A stretch of DNA of 64,000 nucleotides from Parus major (GCF_001522545.3 NC_031768.1:80137769-80201768); one strand, 5' to 3'; numbered from the stretch's first letter, positions 1-11,496 are shown. The notes: generated from the sequence alone by a model not told the origin. Numbers and translations are program-made.

Positions 1-1197
1 CGTTGCACCACTTAATGCCATCCACAGCCTCCATGAAATGTATCAGATTTCTGACTACAGCAAATGGTAAACATGTACATTTCAATAAGAATTAGAGACA
101 TATTTTCTCAAAACATAACTTTTTGTTTTCTCTTTCACAGCTGAAAGATGCTAAAATGTCTCCTAAAATCATTATCTGCCTAATGGTTTTAATAAATCCT
201 TAGAAAGAAATTAAGCTGCCTACACACTGACTCATGACCAGCTTTTTCCATTTATTTATCAACAGATGCCCAACAGTGTTAAATAGAGAGTGTTCTTCCC
301 TCTCTCAGCATAATTTACCATATGCAAGAATTCTGTGTTTTATAGGAGATGCCTCTTATGGAATAAATCTCACCATAAAGAAAAATCTCATCATACAAGA
401 AAAAAACCTATACCCAAATTCTAAATTCCATGCTGTAATAAGATTTTAATAGAAGTTATAAAGCTTGTGTGCACTCAACAGAGAAATTACTAAAGACTGA
501 TTTGGATAAATTCCGGCATGAGTTTTAAAACAAAGAAAAAATCATTTAGTGTTTCCTTGATAGTAGCTACAGACTATACTACGCTTGGCCAAACAGGCAT
601 CAGTCACAAATCAGAGGTGGAAGAAAGATTGTAACAAAAAAATATTTTACTCAAAAAATCCCATTCTAAGTGAGAGCTTGATAAAAAGAAATAGAGGGCA
701 TATCCATAAGGAAGAATCTTGTATCTCTTTTGCAAAGTATCTTATAGATATTTAGTGATGTGGAAGAGAAAGACCAGAAATGTCAAGCTATCTGCATGGT
801 CATTTTCCATATTAGGAAACTTACAGAAGAACTGCCAAACTCTACTTCATCTAGCCCACAGTCTCCAGAGCCAGCCAAAATATAAAATATCACCTTCATT
901 AAGAATTTACAGGCTTAAGAAAGATATTATTCTTACTTTTCTTCCTTTTTTTGCTTAAATATGAATTTTACAGTTATTGTTGAAAATTTTTTGGAAATTG
1001 TCTTCCACATTTTCTTTTTACTAAAAATCATTTGTAATAAATGATAGTGCCATAAAAAAGTTTCAATATTTTTCGTATATTTCTCAGAGCCTTTAGAGAA
1101 AGTGAACATCTTAGATAATTTGGAAAACTCTTAAGAGGGAAAAAATGTAGTCTTGAAAACCTTTTCTCAGAGCAAAGGGTCAGTTTCTAAGAGAAAT
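1..1197. other. Unique AT-rich intergenic sequence
   Basis: No repeat family, exon or RNA gene is recognisable. The open frames here are short (79 codons or fewer), AT-rich and without domain motifs, so they are not supported as genes. Confidence 0.6.
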
Positions 1198-1341
1198 TGT
1201 ATTGGGTTTGCGTGGCCAGGTTTTGGTAGCCAGGCAGCTGCAGGGATGGCTTCTGTGAGAAGTTGCTGGGAGTTTCCTCCTTGTCTGGCTGCACCAATCC
1301 CAGGAGGCTCCAAGACTGGGGTGCCACTGGACAGGGCTGGA

Positions 1342-1384
1342 CCAATTAGAAAAGATGGTAACACCTTTAGGATAATATATTTAA
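1342..1384 (+). promoter_or_regulatory. Relic LTR promoter (CCAAT and TATA-like)
   Basis: CCAAT at 1342-1346 is followed about 30 bp downstream by an AT-rich TATA-like ATATTTAA. This is the expected U3 promoter layout of the LTR that contains it. The sequence is diverged and activity is unknown. Confidence 0.4.
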
Positions 1385-1517
1385 AAAATAATAAAAAATG
1401 TTGTCATGCAGATGTAATTGGGACCAGAAAAGAGCAGGATGAGAACACATGAGAGGAACAGCCCTGCAGACCTAAGGTCAGTGCAGGAGGGGCAGGAGGT
1501 GCTCCAGGCACTGGAGC

Positions 1518-1822
1518 NNNNNNNNNNNNNNNNNNNNNNNNNNNNNNNNNNNNNNNNNNNNNNNNNNNNNNNNNNNNNNNNNNNNNNNNNNNNNNNNNNN
1601 NNNNNNNNNNNNNNNNNNNNNNNNNNNNNNNNNNNNNNNNNNNNNNNNNNNNNNNNNNNNNNNNNNNNNNNNNNNNNNNNNNNNNNNNNNNNNNNNNNNN
1701 NNNNNNNNNNNNNNNNNNNNNNNNNNNNNNNNNNNNNNNNNNNNNNNNNNNNNNNNNNNNNNNNNNNNNNNNNNNNNNNNNNNNNNNNNNNNNNNNNNNN
1801 NNNNNNNNNNNNNNNNNNNNNN
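1518..1822. other. Assembly gap (305 N)
   Basis: A run of N within the tandem-repeat block of the LTR. The last base before it is the C of CTGGAGC and the first after it is the G of GAGTGCACC. The true size may differ from 305 bp because the missing part is repetitive. Any open frame crossing it is an artefact. Confidence 0.99.
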
Positions 1823-2120
1823 GAGTGCACCACATGGAAGAGTGACCCATACTGGAGCAGTTTGTGGAGAACTGTTGCTGGTGGGATGGTTGCTTCTCAC
1901 TGGAGAAATTAATGGAGAAATGTCTGTCATGGGAGGGACCCCATGCTGGAGCAGGGGAAGGACTCCTCTCCCTGAATAGAGATATAATGACCCTTTTTCC
2001 CATCTCCCTATGGTGTTGAGGGGGAATAGCTAGAGTGGGAAGGAGGGATGGTTGAGGGAAAAGCTTTTTTGACATCTCATAAGGTCTTACTTCCCATTAT
2101 CCTACTCTGATTTTGTTAGT

Positions 2121-2126
2121 AATAAA
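2121..2126 (+). promoter_or_regulatory. LTR polyadenylation signal AATAAA
   Basis: A canonical AATAAA lies at the position where this LTR family carries its poly(A) signal, ahead of a GT-rich segment. The call depends on its place within the LTR. Confidence 0.5.
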
Positions 2127-2301
2127 TTCAGTTAATATCTCTGATTTGAGTCTGTTTTGCCCATGACAGTATTTGGTGAGTGATCTCTCACTGTCCTTAA
2201 CTCATGAACCTTTCACTAAGTTTTCTCTCCCCTGTCCAGCTGTGAGGAGCAGTGATAGAGAGGGTTTGGTGGGTGTCTGGCATCCAGACAGGGTCAACAC
2301 A

Positions 2302-4813
2302 TTAAAATGAAACTGAGTAGTTTCCTCTACTTGAAAAAATTCTTGCCAGTCACTGCATTAAAATCAAAACTATTATTAAAAAACATATTTTCTCCTTCCA
2401 TACAGTGAACACCTATTTGCAGTTCATTATTTTTGTAAATAAATCTGGCCTACTTTTACTTAGACACTTAGTAAAATATTTCCTCAATTCCTTAAAACAG
2501 CCCCTGGAAAATAAACCACTCACTTTGCATTCAGGAACGTAAAGTTTCTTCTGGACAATAAATCATTCTTTGTTTTATAATGTTCAAGATCATTTTTGGA
2601 AATATGTGTATGTGTTTATGTGTCTCGTGCTGGTATTGAAATATCTTTTTGGGACAAGGAGTCAAACCCCTTCCCACATCCCACTCACTTCTTTAAATCT
2701 GCATGGCTTGTTCCAGCTCTGTAGACCATGACAGTGCCTTTAGATTATTTGTGGGGATCTATCCAACCACACAGATTTTCAACCATATGCTGTGTAGATG
2801 GGCCAATTCAATCACGTTTGCACGGTGCTAAAGTGAATCTACAATGTCTCTTAATGCCAGTTGCATCTGCCTTTGTTTTATGTCCCACACAGGCACACAA
2901 AGACACACAGACATCAGCACGGTCTGCTTGCTCTGCTGATCAGCCAGCACTCCTGACATCTAAATAAACACTTGTGACATGCTGTACTGAGCCTCTGCCC
3001 TTGCCAGACAGGGATTTTCATGAAGGAAGCAAGAAAGGAACACATATGTGTTTCACATGCAAACAATGTCTTGTTTCACATGCTGTGAGCACAGAGCAGA
3101 GGAAAGGAGTATCAGGGGTGAAACACCATGGATTCACCTCAGGGTCCTGCATTTCTGTACTGATGGGTACAAAAACTGCAAGACAGAAAGGATTAAGAGC
3201 CAATCCCAGGCTCATGTGGAGCACAGCTTCACCAGCCTTCAACAATGCATAATATATATAATATAAAATATCTGTACACCATTCACAAATTGCATTTGCA
3301 GTCCCAGAGTCAGTTTCTAGGGATCAGCTGGTGACCCCACTGCAGTGCTCCCATATCTCTCTAAAGGTAAATGCACCTTAAAGTCTCAATGACACAGGCT
3401 ATGACATTCAAGTTATAAATGAGTGATAAGTAGGAAACTAAAATTGGTTTTTGACTTAGAATTGTGATGTAGTTGTTATTGTCCCTGCACAGCCATGCAC
3501 TAAAGTCATAAATTCCCTGGGTTGTCCAGGAGGTGGTCATCTAAAGGGATGAGCCCATGGAATGGTTTGAGACAAAGAAGTAGCCTGATGCTTGCCTGAA
3601 CCATCACAACTGAGTGCTGTTACAAGTGGCAATTTCAGATGCTTCTAGAAATTCCCTGGGCAGAGAACACTTTATCATTAATGGTGTGTTTTCTTCTGGA
3701 GCAATTAAAGCCAGACTGTCCAGAACTATCAAATAGAAGGGGAGGAGAGGCTCAGGAGCTGGGGCTACAATAATACACCCAAACCAGTGACAGAAGAATT
3801 GTGTGAGATTACAAAAAGGTGACTGTGGTGAGGGAGGTGTGTGATCAAATCAGGATGACAAACAACAGGTCCTAGCAGAGTCAGAGTACAGGAACCACCT
3901 GCAAAATGCCTCAAACAGAGACTGACAGGGAAGACTGAGTTTAAAAGTACTAAAAGAAGTGGGACATTCCCCAGTGAAGTTTCTCCCTGCTCATCAATGC
4001 AAGGGCTAACAGCCCACTACCAAAGCTGGACCTAAGCCCATGCAGCCAAACCCCAACAAAGGAGCATGCCCTCAGGACCCCCAAAACAACAGCAAATCCC
4101 AAAAGGCAATAAAAAGACCTTCTAGTCAAGGTGCTTGGAGACTCCACATTGTATCATTAATATTTCCTGATTAAGATAATTAAAAAGCATTTTATCTTAT
4201 TTTGTTCCTCATCAACTTTCAAGCCATTACCAAAGGCAAAATAAATAATGATCTTAATTATTCTCTGTTCCACAATCATTTACCAAGAATAACTCTTGCC
4301 ACCTTTTGTATCCAGTAATTTATTATAAAATCTCTCAACAACCACAATTTTCTGTGTTATTCAGATGCTTGGAGGTTTGCTGTAAAGATAGAAAATAATA
4401 GATGTCCTGCCATTTGAGACAATTCACTACAGAGAGACAAGCCTATCTTACCACTCCCCCTTGAAGCAGTAACAAAAAATCCATCTCCAATTTCAATATT
4501 GCTAATTCTGTCAAGGATTTTTCCTTTGTCCTGCTTGTGTAACATCTAACAAAAGCTAATAAGAGGGTTTTTTGTATCATTCTTCCCAAATTCCGTAACT
4601 TAAACTACTTTATTCCATAACTGACCACCAGTGGCAGAGATCCTGAAATATAAAAATAGCTACTGGTTTATCTTGACTCAATGTCCAGGCAGATTTTTTC
4701 CCACTTTTATTTAAAGATAAATAAAAAAAAATTCTGAAGAAAATCAGTAAGTGCTAGGACATACATCATGTTAAAACACTACATATACCTCAAGTATTTA
4801 ATCAATAATAATT

Positions 4814-4816
<3 letters not shown>
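2302..4816. other. Intergenic sequence, mostly unique
   Basis: No gene is recognised. The part at about 3720-4147 is richer in G+C than its surroundings and has many CA and TG dinucleotides. It could be an old decayed repeat (see findings), but I could not assign it. The rest shows nothing identifiable. Confidence 0.5.
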
Positions 4817-4860
<44 letters not shown>

Positions 4861-4865
4861 NCTCC
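4817..4865. repeat. (TC)n microsatellite with one ambiguous base
   Basis: A pure TC dinucleotide tract runs from 4817 to 4860, followed by a single N at 4861 and CTCCC. The lone N probably marks disagreement between reads over the repeat length. Confidence 0.97.
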
Positions 4866-5933
4866 CTTTGAAGTTATGCAATAAATACTATTCTGTGACC
4901 TAGCATTAAACCTGAAGCAATTCTGGGATTAAAATCCACTCAATTACACTAGGTCATTCACACTCTATTCTCCAGCTAGGCTGCTGTATGTTGGGGTGGA
5001 ATATTAGGAATATAGGAATATCAGTCTATTAGGAATATCAGTCTAAATGTCTTTGACTTTTCATTAAAATTTACATCTAATGAAGACTTAGAAGTCCTCC
5101 TGCATGGGGGCAGCTGAAGAGGATTATAAATCTTCAGAGGTGAGGAAAGTCTGTGTGGGCAACACTCCCAAAACCTGAAATTCTCTGTTCAGCTGGGCTT
5201 GCTTGCTTCTTATATATGTTCACTGCATCTGTGGACAATCACTGTCTTGTCTGCAATTGTACCAGACTTTTGAAATAATTTTAATAACTTATTCAGAGTA
5301 ATGTTGAGATTCAATAGGTTCCCCTGATGCATTTCAGCTCTGTGAAAAGACATTCAAACTTTCTCAGTATGAGGGGCAGAGCATTGAGTTAAAATGATCA
5401 GTTGAAAGTAAAATAAGGAGAAAAAATGTAAAACGGAGAAAAAAAAGAGCAAGAAAAATCAGAAGAAGAAACAAAAGTAAAATTGAGAGAAACAAATGCT
5501 GTCAAGAGAAGCAAGAGTATTTGCTCTGCTGTTCCTTCTGTTACATTATCTTCTGGTTTAAATTCTATTTAAAATTAATGTTGTTTTAATTCAACATGGA
5601 GGAATACAGAAGAAGGCTGTGTAACTTTAATTTTTGTAGCCTCAATTGTTATATAATTTGAATTTTTCCCTTGAAAGGAAGAGGCCCCCTTCCTTTTGGC
5701 TATATTGGCTATATTTTTTGCTTGCCAACAGGAGGTGGACACAGATCAGAAAGCATATAATGACATTGCAGAATGCCTCAGAGCTCTCCATAAGAAATAC
5801 TCTGGTTAAGCAGTTCAGGAATCACAAACTGGGCCAGAAAACTGTAAGGTCAGTTAAGAGCTCAGGAGATAAAGACCTGAGAGATCTTATACTTGTCTAT
5901 GAGGTGAAAATGTTTAGGTTTGAATTTCTGCAC
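4866..5933. other. Intergenic sequence ahead of a CR1 fragment
   Basis: No gene is recognised. Purine-rich stretches occur at about 5400-5480. An open frame beginning at 5646 runs into the CR1 fragment that follows. Its first 95 or so codons have no similarity I can recognise, so I cannot say whether the CR1 extends further upstream in diverged form. Confidence 0.5.
5013..5044. repeat. Short tandem duplication, 17-bp unit
   Basis: TAGGAATATCAGTCT occurs at 5013-5027 and again at 5030-5044, separated by AT. This is a simple slippage-type duplication. Confidence 0.9.
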
Positions 5934-6463
5934 AGGGAAGGTGATCCTTCTTTTCTACTCAGCACGGGTGAGTTACATGTGGAGCTCTGTATCCAGTGCT
6001 TGGCTTCCCAGTACAAGAGAGACTCAGGCACACTGGAGTGGCAAAGGGCCAGGAAGAAGATTCAGATCTTGCAGCATCTGTCATACAGGGAAAGAATGAA
6101 AGAGCTGGGACTGTTAAGCCTGAAGATGAATTGAGTTAGAGGGGATCTTAATTAATTGTGTAGAAATACCTGGTAGGGTATGTAGAGAGAATGGAGGTGA
6201 GCTCTTCTTGCAGGTACCCTGTGACAGGACCAAAACAAATGGGCACAAATTAAAATACAGCATATTCTATTTAAGTTTAAAACCCTTTTTTTTTTTTTCC
6301 TGGGGGGATAGTCACACAATGAAAGATTTCCCTGAGTGAAGTTTCTATCCTTGGAGATATTCCTAACCTGACTAGTTACAGCCCTGAGCTATGTAATCCA
6401 CAAGGACCCTGGCTTTGTATGCAAGGGTAGACTTCCCACCCCAATTCCTTTCTGTGATTCCAT
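5934..6463 (+). mobile_element. CR1 LINE 3' fragment, sense strand
   Basis: This is a 5'-truncated CR1 non-LTR retrotransposon. The frame open to 6134 ends in residues matching the thumb/C-terminal part of CR1 ORF2 reverse transcriptase: a V/LCIQCLASQYKRD stretch (family pattern: VQFWAPxYKKD), then LQHLSYRERMKELGLLSL (family pattern: LEHLSYEERLRELGLFSL). It stops at 6132-6134 where the family continues, so the copy is dead. Beyond the stop, nucleotide similarity continues: a RGDLI-encoding segment, a T-rich spot at 6286-6298, ATCCTTGGAGATATTCC near 6350 and the 3' terminus TTTCTGTGATTCCATT near 6450-6463, corresponding to the CR1 terminal ATTCTGTG-type repeats. Upstream boundary is approximate. 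Confidence 0.85.
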
Positions 6464-8744
6464 TAACAAACCAAATGAAAAGAGAAAATCAAAATTATTT
6501 AGAAATAACAGCCACAAAAATCTCACAATAAAAACATGAAATTGGAATACTGATATTGTTGATCCAACCTGACTGGAGCTGCATTACCTCTGAGATTCAC
6601 ACGAGTAATTTTTGAGCATAAATTGCCTTTAAATGTACCAATTGTTATGTAAAAAAAATAGTTTTTACAAAATCTGGAGATAATATCCAGCCAACAAGGA
6701 GCTTATCCAAGCATTGGAAAGAATCTGGATGAGCCCATAGTGTATCCAATGGGAGTTTTGACTTACAATATACATATTGAAAGTTTAATAGAGGTTATTT
6801 TGAGGTCTTTTCTAGTAGGAATCACTCAAAACTAGAGAACTGCAAAGTATCTCTTCTTGCTGGAGACTTTCATTACATTCATGTACACATTTGGAAATTT
6901 AATCGGAACTACACTGCCATATTACTCTATTTTTGCTTTCCATGCTCTCTTCAGCCAAAATTTCTAAATGTGTTTCTTTTGTTTATGAAGGGAAGCTGCT
7001 ATTCAGTCACTAAGTTAAAGGATCATTTCTGAAAAGTTAGGTAAAGGCTGTTTGTTTGTTTTAAATATGAATGCTCTTTGAAGCAGAAGAAGCAGTATTA
7101 AATCTTCATTTTAAAACAGCTTTAGCAAAGTAGGAGTTGAAGGGCTGCAGTATTGTACAAATCACACAGCAGCACATGTTATACAAGAAATCCTATATAA
7201 CATCCCCCTTCCATCTGCAGTGCAAAACAAATATTACAGAACCATGGTGAAATGTTGAGATTTTTAAGAGCTGATCACTGAGATAGCTGGCACATTGTAA
7301 AGTCAAGAATACCAAGGGTAACCCAGTGTATGTACAAGGTAAACACAACAGTCTGATTCTTGCTTCACTTACACCAGCTTTAATCAAGCATGAATTACAC
7401 CTGTAGTAGTTATTCCTCTGTTCTGATGAAGGCTTCTTATCTTCATTCTCCCACTAAACACAGCACCAGAGTGGAAACGTAGGAAAGCAAGGGACATCTC
7501 TTGGTTCAGCTTTGCCTCATTTTGTTCCTCTGTAAGCTCTGCCTTCACTTTTCACAAGGATGCTTAGGAAGGGCTTGTCAGGTTATTTCATTCCAAGGTG
7601 GGGTGTTGCATATGGCACATACCTTCATGCCAAAACTGCAAATGCTTTCCCAACTTTTGCAGACTGAACTACAGAAACAAGCAGAAAATACCAGACCACA
7701 CTTGTGAATGTAAATACAGATGTCACCAGGCATCTAAATAATCCCACTGTGCCATCAGCTTTGAAATCTGTTTATCAACACTCTGCCTTAAGTTTTTCCA
7801 AATGCCTTATTAGCATACATACAGCCAGCACGGCAAATCAACCTCAACACAAAAACAGTTGCTCCCCAGATGACAATAGAAATTAAAATAAGCTACCAAT
7901 GTCTTTAACCACAGTATCACATTGAGGAAATTATTTTGAGGAAGCCAACATCATTTGGATCATAAAAGTCTCATCAGACATTTCACCTTCACTGGTTTCA
8001 TCAATGACTTTTTAGGACAGGTTTTACTGATTCATCCTAGCTACTTTGCTGAAATAAGATCTTTCTAGCTGCATTTTTCTTACAAGTTACATTGTGCAAG
8101 TTAATTGAGAATATTGTTGTCTCTTGATAGATAATATGCTCTGAATTTTACTGGAAGAATTGAAAGTTTAGCATGATTTTGAAAACTGTATAAGACATTA
8201 GAACCTACAAATTTTCCTGATCATAATGTATGTATTATAATGTATGTTTTGCAATTAGTCAACAAAGCAGTATATTTTTAAATTATATATATTATATTAT
8301 ATACTATAATTACCTCATGACTTGTATTTGTTATCCATGAGTCTTTTAATCATGTTTCTTCTATTTTCAGAATTCATTCAGAAGCATCAGGGAAACAAGC
8401 TGGATTTTTATATGTATGTTCTTTAAAGGCACAAGAAAGTTAAATCAGTTCAGGAAAAAAAAAAAAAGTACATCCCTGAATTCTTAATCAAAACTTAAAA
8501 AAATTTTAGTCAGATCCAGGAATATTAAAAGAAGGTCCTCTGTGCTCCCAGTAGTGAGAATCAGTCTCAATGTAAAGATCAGGTATAAAAAAAGTTACAT
8601 GAAGGACTGTTTGAAATTAGTCCTTTGTGCAGAACTGAGTAAAAATGAGTGTGAGTGGATGAAATGAGATGCAGAAAATCAGTGGGGTCAGAAACTAGGA
8701 AGGAAACAAGGTAGGATGGAGAGATATCAGCCACCTTCAGCAAC
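6464..8744. other. Unique intergenic sequence
   Basis: No gene or transposon recognised. There is an AT-only stretch at about 8275-8312 and an A-tract at about 8456-8467. Open frames here (the longest 101 codons, minus strand, 8579-8884) partly overlap the next LTR and have no recognisable domain. Confidence 0.55.
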
Positions 8745-9681
8745 TTTGGTGGCCAGACCCTGGCTGGACACCAGGTGCTCACAAAAGGCACTTCTATCAC
8801 ACTCTTCCTCAAAGAGACAGGGGAAAGAAAATACAAAGATAGGCTCATAGGTGAACATGAGGACAGGGAGAGATCACTCACCAATTAATGTCATAGGAAA
8901 AACCAAACTGACTCCCCATTTTCTCTACTTTCTATTTTCTCTTCTTCCTCCCCCTCAGTGGCACAGGGGAACCAGTGGCAAGTGGCAAGGGGGAATCACA
9001 CATTGTTTCTGCTGCTCCTTTCTCCTCAGGGAAAAGACTCCTCACAGACCTCCCTTACTGCAGAGTTGGGTTCCTCCCACAGAAGACAGCCCTCCACCAA
9101 TTTCTCCAATGTGAGTCCTTCCCACAGGCTGCAGTTCATCACAAATTGTTCCAATGTGGATCCCTTCCAGAGGGTGCAGTCCTTCAGGAACAGACTGCTC
9201 CAGTGTGGGTCCTCTACAGGGTCAAAAGTCCTGCCAGCAAATCTGCTCCCCTGTGGCTCCTCTCTCCATCAGGTCACAAGTCTTGCCAAGTGCCTGCTCC
9301 AGTGCTGGCTTCCCATGGGGTCATAAGCTCCTCTGGGCATCCACCTGCTCCAGCGTGGGATCCTCCAAGGGCTGCAGGGACACAGCTGCCCTGCCACAGG
9401 CTGCATGGAATCTCTGTTCTGGCACCTGGAACAGCTGCACTCCATCCTTGTGCACTGACCATGGGGTCTGCAGGGCTGTTCCTCTCACATGCTCTAGCTA
9501 CCTTTTCCCTTTCTGCACTGCTACTGCTGCTGATGGGCTCAGCCTTGGCCAGCAGCAGCTCTGTCTTGGAGCCAGCTGGTGCTGGCTCCCCTGCACACAG
9601 GGGAAGCTTTTAGCAGTTTCTCACAAACACCACCTCTGTAGCTCCCTCTCTACCAAAATCTTGCCACACAAACCCAGTCCA
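8745..9681 (-). mobile_element. Solo LTR of an endogenous retrovirus, minus strand
   Basis: Read on the minus strand, the element starts near 9681 with a GACTGGGTTTGTGTGGCAAG segment, continues with a GGAGCTACAGAGGTGGTGTT segment and AGAAACTGCTAAAAGCTTCC, then has at least six units of 44-52 bp, each carrying a CTGGAGCA-like core, and ends near 8745 with GGTGAGTGATCTCTCCCTGT, ACCAGGTGTCCAGCCAGGG and a terminal CC-A-rich edge. This is the same order as the LTR at 1198-2301, in opposite orientation. The stretch that should carry AATAAA between the tandem block and the 3' part appears lost. The open frames of 122-212 codons in this region lie antisense to the LTR, arise from its GC-rich repeat units and are not genes. 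No clear target duplication and no internal retroviral sequence. Confidence 0.82.
9104..9400 (-). repeat. Tandem 44-52-bp units inside the LTR
   Basis: On the plus strand a CTCC(A/C)-type core followed by GTG recurs at about 9104, 9148, 9197, 9245, 9296 and 9348. Steps are 44, 49, 48, 51 and 52 bp. The units are diverged from each other. The LTRs at 1198 and 19373 carry the same unit. Confidence 0.75.
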
Positions 9682-10220
9682 AAACGCAAGTAGATAGGAG
9701 TGAGCAGTGAGGAAGTCAGAGATACACATTGAGGTGTGGTGGAAATAAAGTGGCAACACCTGGATCCAGAAGTGGGAAAGGTTTGCAGAAGATGAAAAAA
9801 GATAGCTCATCTAAGTGGAGGTAGAAGCAAAGGTCAGATGAGAATTCATCATTTTCCTGAAAGTACAATACTGTTGCTGATGTCAAAATCTGCAGGCTTC
9901 TGTTTTCTGAGTCAGAACTAGCAGAATAGCATTTGGCTACTGGGAAGAATATTATATGCTATCCTCCATTCTACCCTTTTACAACATATGCCAAGAGAAA
10001 TTAAAGCAGTTTGGAAATTAAGGATAAGTTCCGTGGGGGAAAGAGGCAATCAATGTTTAGTGTGCCTAACTGGCTGTAAAATTATACATGACAGCTAACA
10101 TGGAGCGTGGCAGACACAGCAGAAAATACTTCAGAAAAAGTCACTTGCAAGTTTGAACAGGTCCAGGCATGGCAGGAGCATACCAGATACACAACTTTGC
10201 ATACTGCTTGAAGTGTGCAT
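9682..10220. other. Unique spacer between LTR and CR1
   Basis: No gene or repeat recognised. Confidence 0.55.
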
Positions 10221-10505
10221 ATCATAGAATGGAATTGCAGAATGGTTAGGGTAGGAAGGAACCTTACAGATCATCTAGCTCCAACCCCCCTACCATGGGC
10301 AGGGACACCTTCCCCTAGACCAGGTTGCTCCAAGCCCCATCCAACCTGGCCTTGAACATTTCCAGGGTTGGAGCATCCACCACTTCTCTGGGTAACTTGT
10401 GCCACACTACCCCTGAGTAAAGACTGTAATTTAAATCTCTACTTCTGTAGTTTAAAACCATTCCCCCTTGTTCTATTGCTACATGTCCCTGTAAGAAGCC
10501 CTTCT
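10221..10505 (-). mobile_element. CR1 LINE 3' end, minus strand
   Basis: On the minus strand the CR1 ends at 10221 with the terminal ATTCTATGAT repeat, preceded by the 3' UTR (GATGATCTGTAAGGTTCC; GGGACACCTTCCCC complement) and by the C-terminus of ORF2. The open minus-strand frame ending at 10315 finishes with LPREVVDAPTLEMFKARLDG and then AWSNLV, a close match to the CR1 reverse transcriptase C-terminus (pattern: LPREVVDAPSLEVFKARLDGxLSNLV). This is one of the better-preserved copies in the window. It is 5'-truncated near 10505. The open frame continues to 10821 through unrelated sequence by chance. Confidence 0.95.
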
Positions 10506-11407
10506 TTGCATTTCTAGTATGTGTGTGTCCATCTGAAAATTTGCACAAAACAGACCTAGAAATGCTTATGTAGGTGTAGTAAAGTCCACACAGTGCAGTA
10601 GGATGTACTCCACACATGAGGGAAGACAGAGCCATTTTGGTTTCAAGATGATGCTCCCCCAACAACAAGAGTGGTGCAATTTCTTTAAGTTGGTGTTGTG
10701 CCATGTTGCTGCTCACCAGTCTGCCTGCAAAGAATTGGCATGGATTTGTGGCCATGTTTGTGAATTTGGAGAGGCAGATTTTTTGGTGGGGGTGGTTATT
10801 TATCCTCGCTCTTGTCAACATGTCTAGCTAATGTCTACTTCAGATCATATATATCAGATGCAGATTTTAAAGCAATGTTTGTGATTCTGAGAGAACACAC
10901 AACTAGGTAACCATTTAGGAAGACTGCCAAGGAAAGTATTAGCTGAATGTAATTGAACTATACTGAATAATACCTGTTTGCCAAAGGGCGAGTTTAAATA
11001 GAAATGCTTCTGGTGTGCAGCAACAACGATTTTTTGACTGGTTTATTTTCATCCCTCTTAGGCAGGAGCTTTCTTCCTTGTGCAGGTATCCTTGCACATT
11101 CCAGGATCTTTTCCTCACATACTTCCATCCTCCCATAGGTATGGGCTTGTGTTTCACCATGTGTTTCTGGAGTCCTCCACGACTCCCTTTAATCCTACTA
11201 ACCTGCCAGGAGGTCCCTAGGATGCCTGTCTGTTGGAAGTCATAAGTTTGCCATACACTGTATTCCTTTCTCCATAAGTTTCAGAGGCATCCATTGCCTT
11301 TGGAGACCCTCCTACCCCTGTAGCCATATATTTGCTTTTACTCCTACCATACTTGTCTCCATTTTTTACTCACAAAGCCACTTACAGTTCAAGCATCTCA
11401 TTTCTCT
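10506..11407. other. Unique spacer between CR1 copies
   Basis: No gene recognised. Two short open frames (73 and 76 codons) overlap on opposite strands at 10939-11245 and have no domain signal. Confidence 0.5.
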
Positions 11408-11496
11408 TCATAGCATCATAGAATCAGAAGTATTTAGGTTGAAAACCAGCCATAATAGCATCAAGTCCAGCCTAACCTAACATTAAGTCCATTAAT
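11408..11496 (-). mobile_element. Short CR1 3' terminus, minus strand
   Basis: The 3' end reads TCATAGCATCATAGAATC on the plus strand (terminal CR1 octamer repeats in reverse). It is followed by ATTTAGGTTGAAAACCAGCC and CATCAAGTCCAGCCTAACC, matching the CR1 type whose reverse complement contains 'catcaagtccaacc...taaccta'. Only about 90 bp is present before a second CR1 3' end begins. Confidence 0.8.

Larger units (their letters stand above)
1198..2301 (+). mobile_element. Solo LTR of an endogenous retrovirus (passerine ERV type), interrupted by a gap
   Basis: The left edge reads TGTATTGGGTTTGCGTGGCC and the right edge ends in a GGTCAAC...CA motif after CATCCAGACAGGG. Both match the ends of an abundant passerine ERV LTR family as I recall it. 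The order inside is that of an LTR: a CCAAT motif at 1342-1346, a TATA-like AT stretch near 1377, then a block of roughly 48-bp tandem units ending in CTGGAG (seen at 1852, 1900 and 1946), then AATAAA at 2121 followed by a TG-rich R/U5-like segment. A 305-bp run of N sits inside the tandem block. No gag, pol or env sequence lies on either side, so it is a solo LTR, the product of LTR-LTR recombination. I do not see a clear target-site duplication: GAAAT precedes it and TTAAA follows. Subfamily name is uncertain; element type is fairly secure. Confidence 0.85.

Noticed and set aside
1381..2075. Open frames of 150-223 codons around 1381-2075 on both strands
   Set aside because: They run through 305 N bases translated as X and through LTR sequence. 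Not real coding regions.
5646..6134. 162-codon plus-strand frame as a host gene
   Set aside because: The C-terminal half is a CR1 reverse transcriptase remnant with a premature stop. The N-terminal half has no recognisable similarity.
1198..9681. A provirus bounded by the LTRs at 1198 and 8745
   Set aside because: The two LTRs are in opposite orientation, the spacer has no gag/pol/env, and an unrelated CR1 lies between them.
8958..9693. Plus-strand frames of 122, 179 and 212 codons
   Set aside because: They lie antisense to a minus-strand ERV LTR and consist of its tandem units. LTRs do not encode such proteins.
10315..10821. 168-codon minus-strand frame as a host gene
   Set aside because: Its last 28 or so residues are the C-terminus of CR1 reverse transcriptase and the rest is chance open sequence upstream of a truncated CR1.
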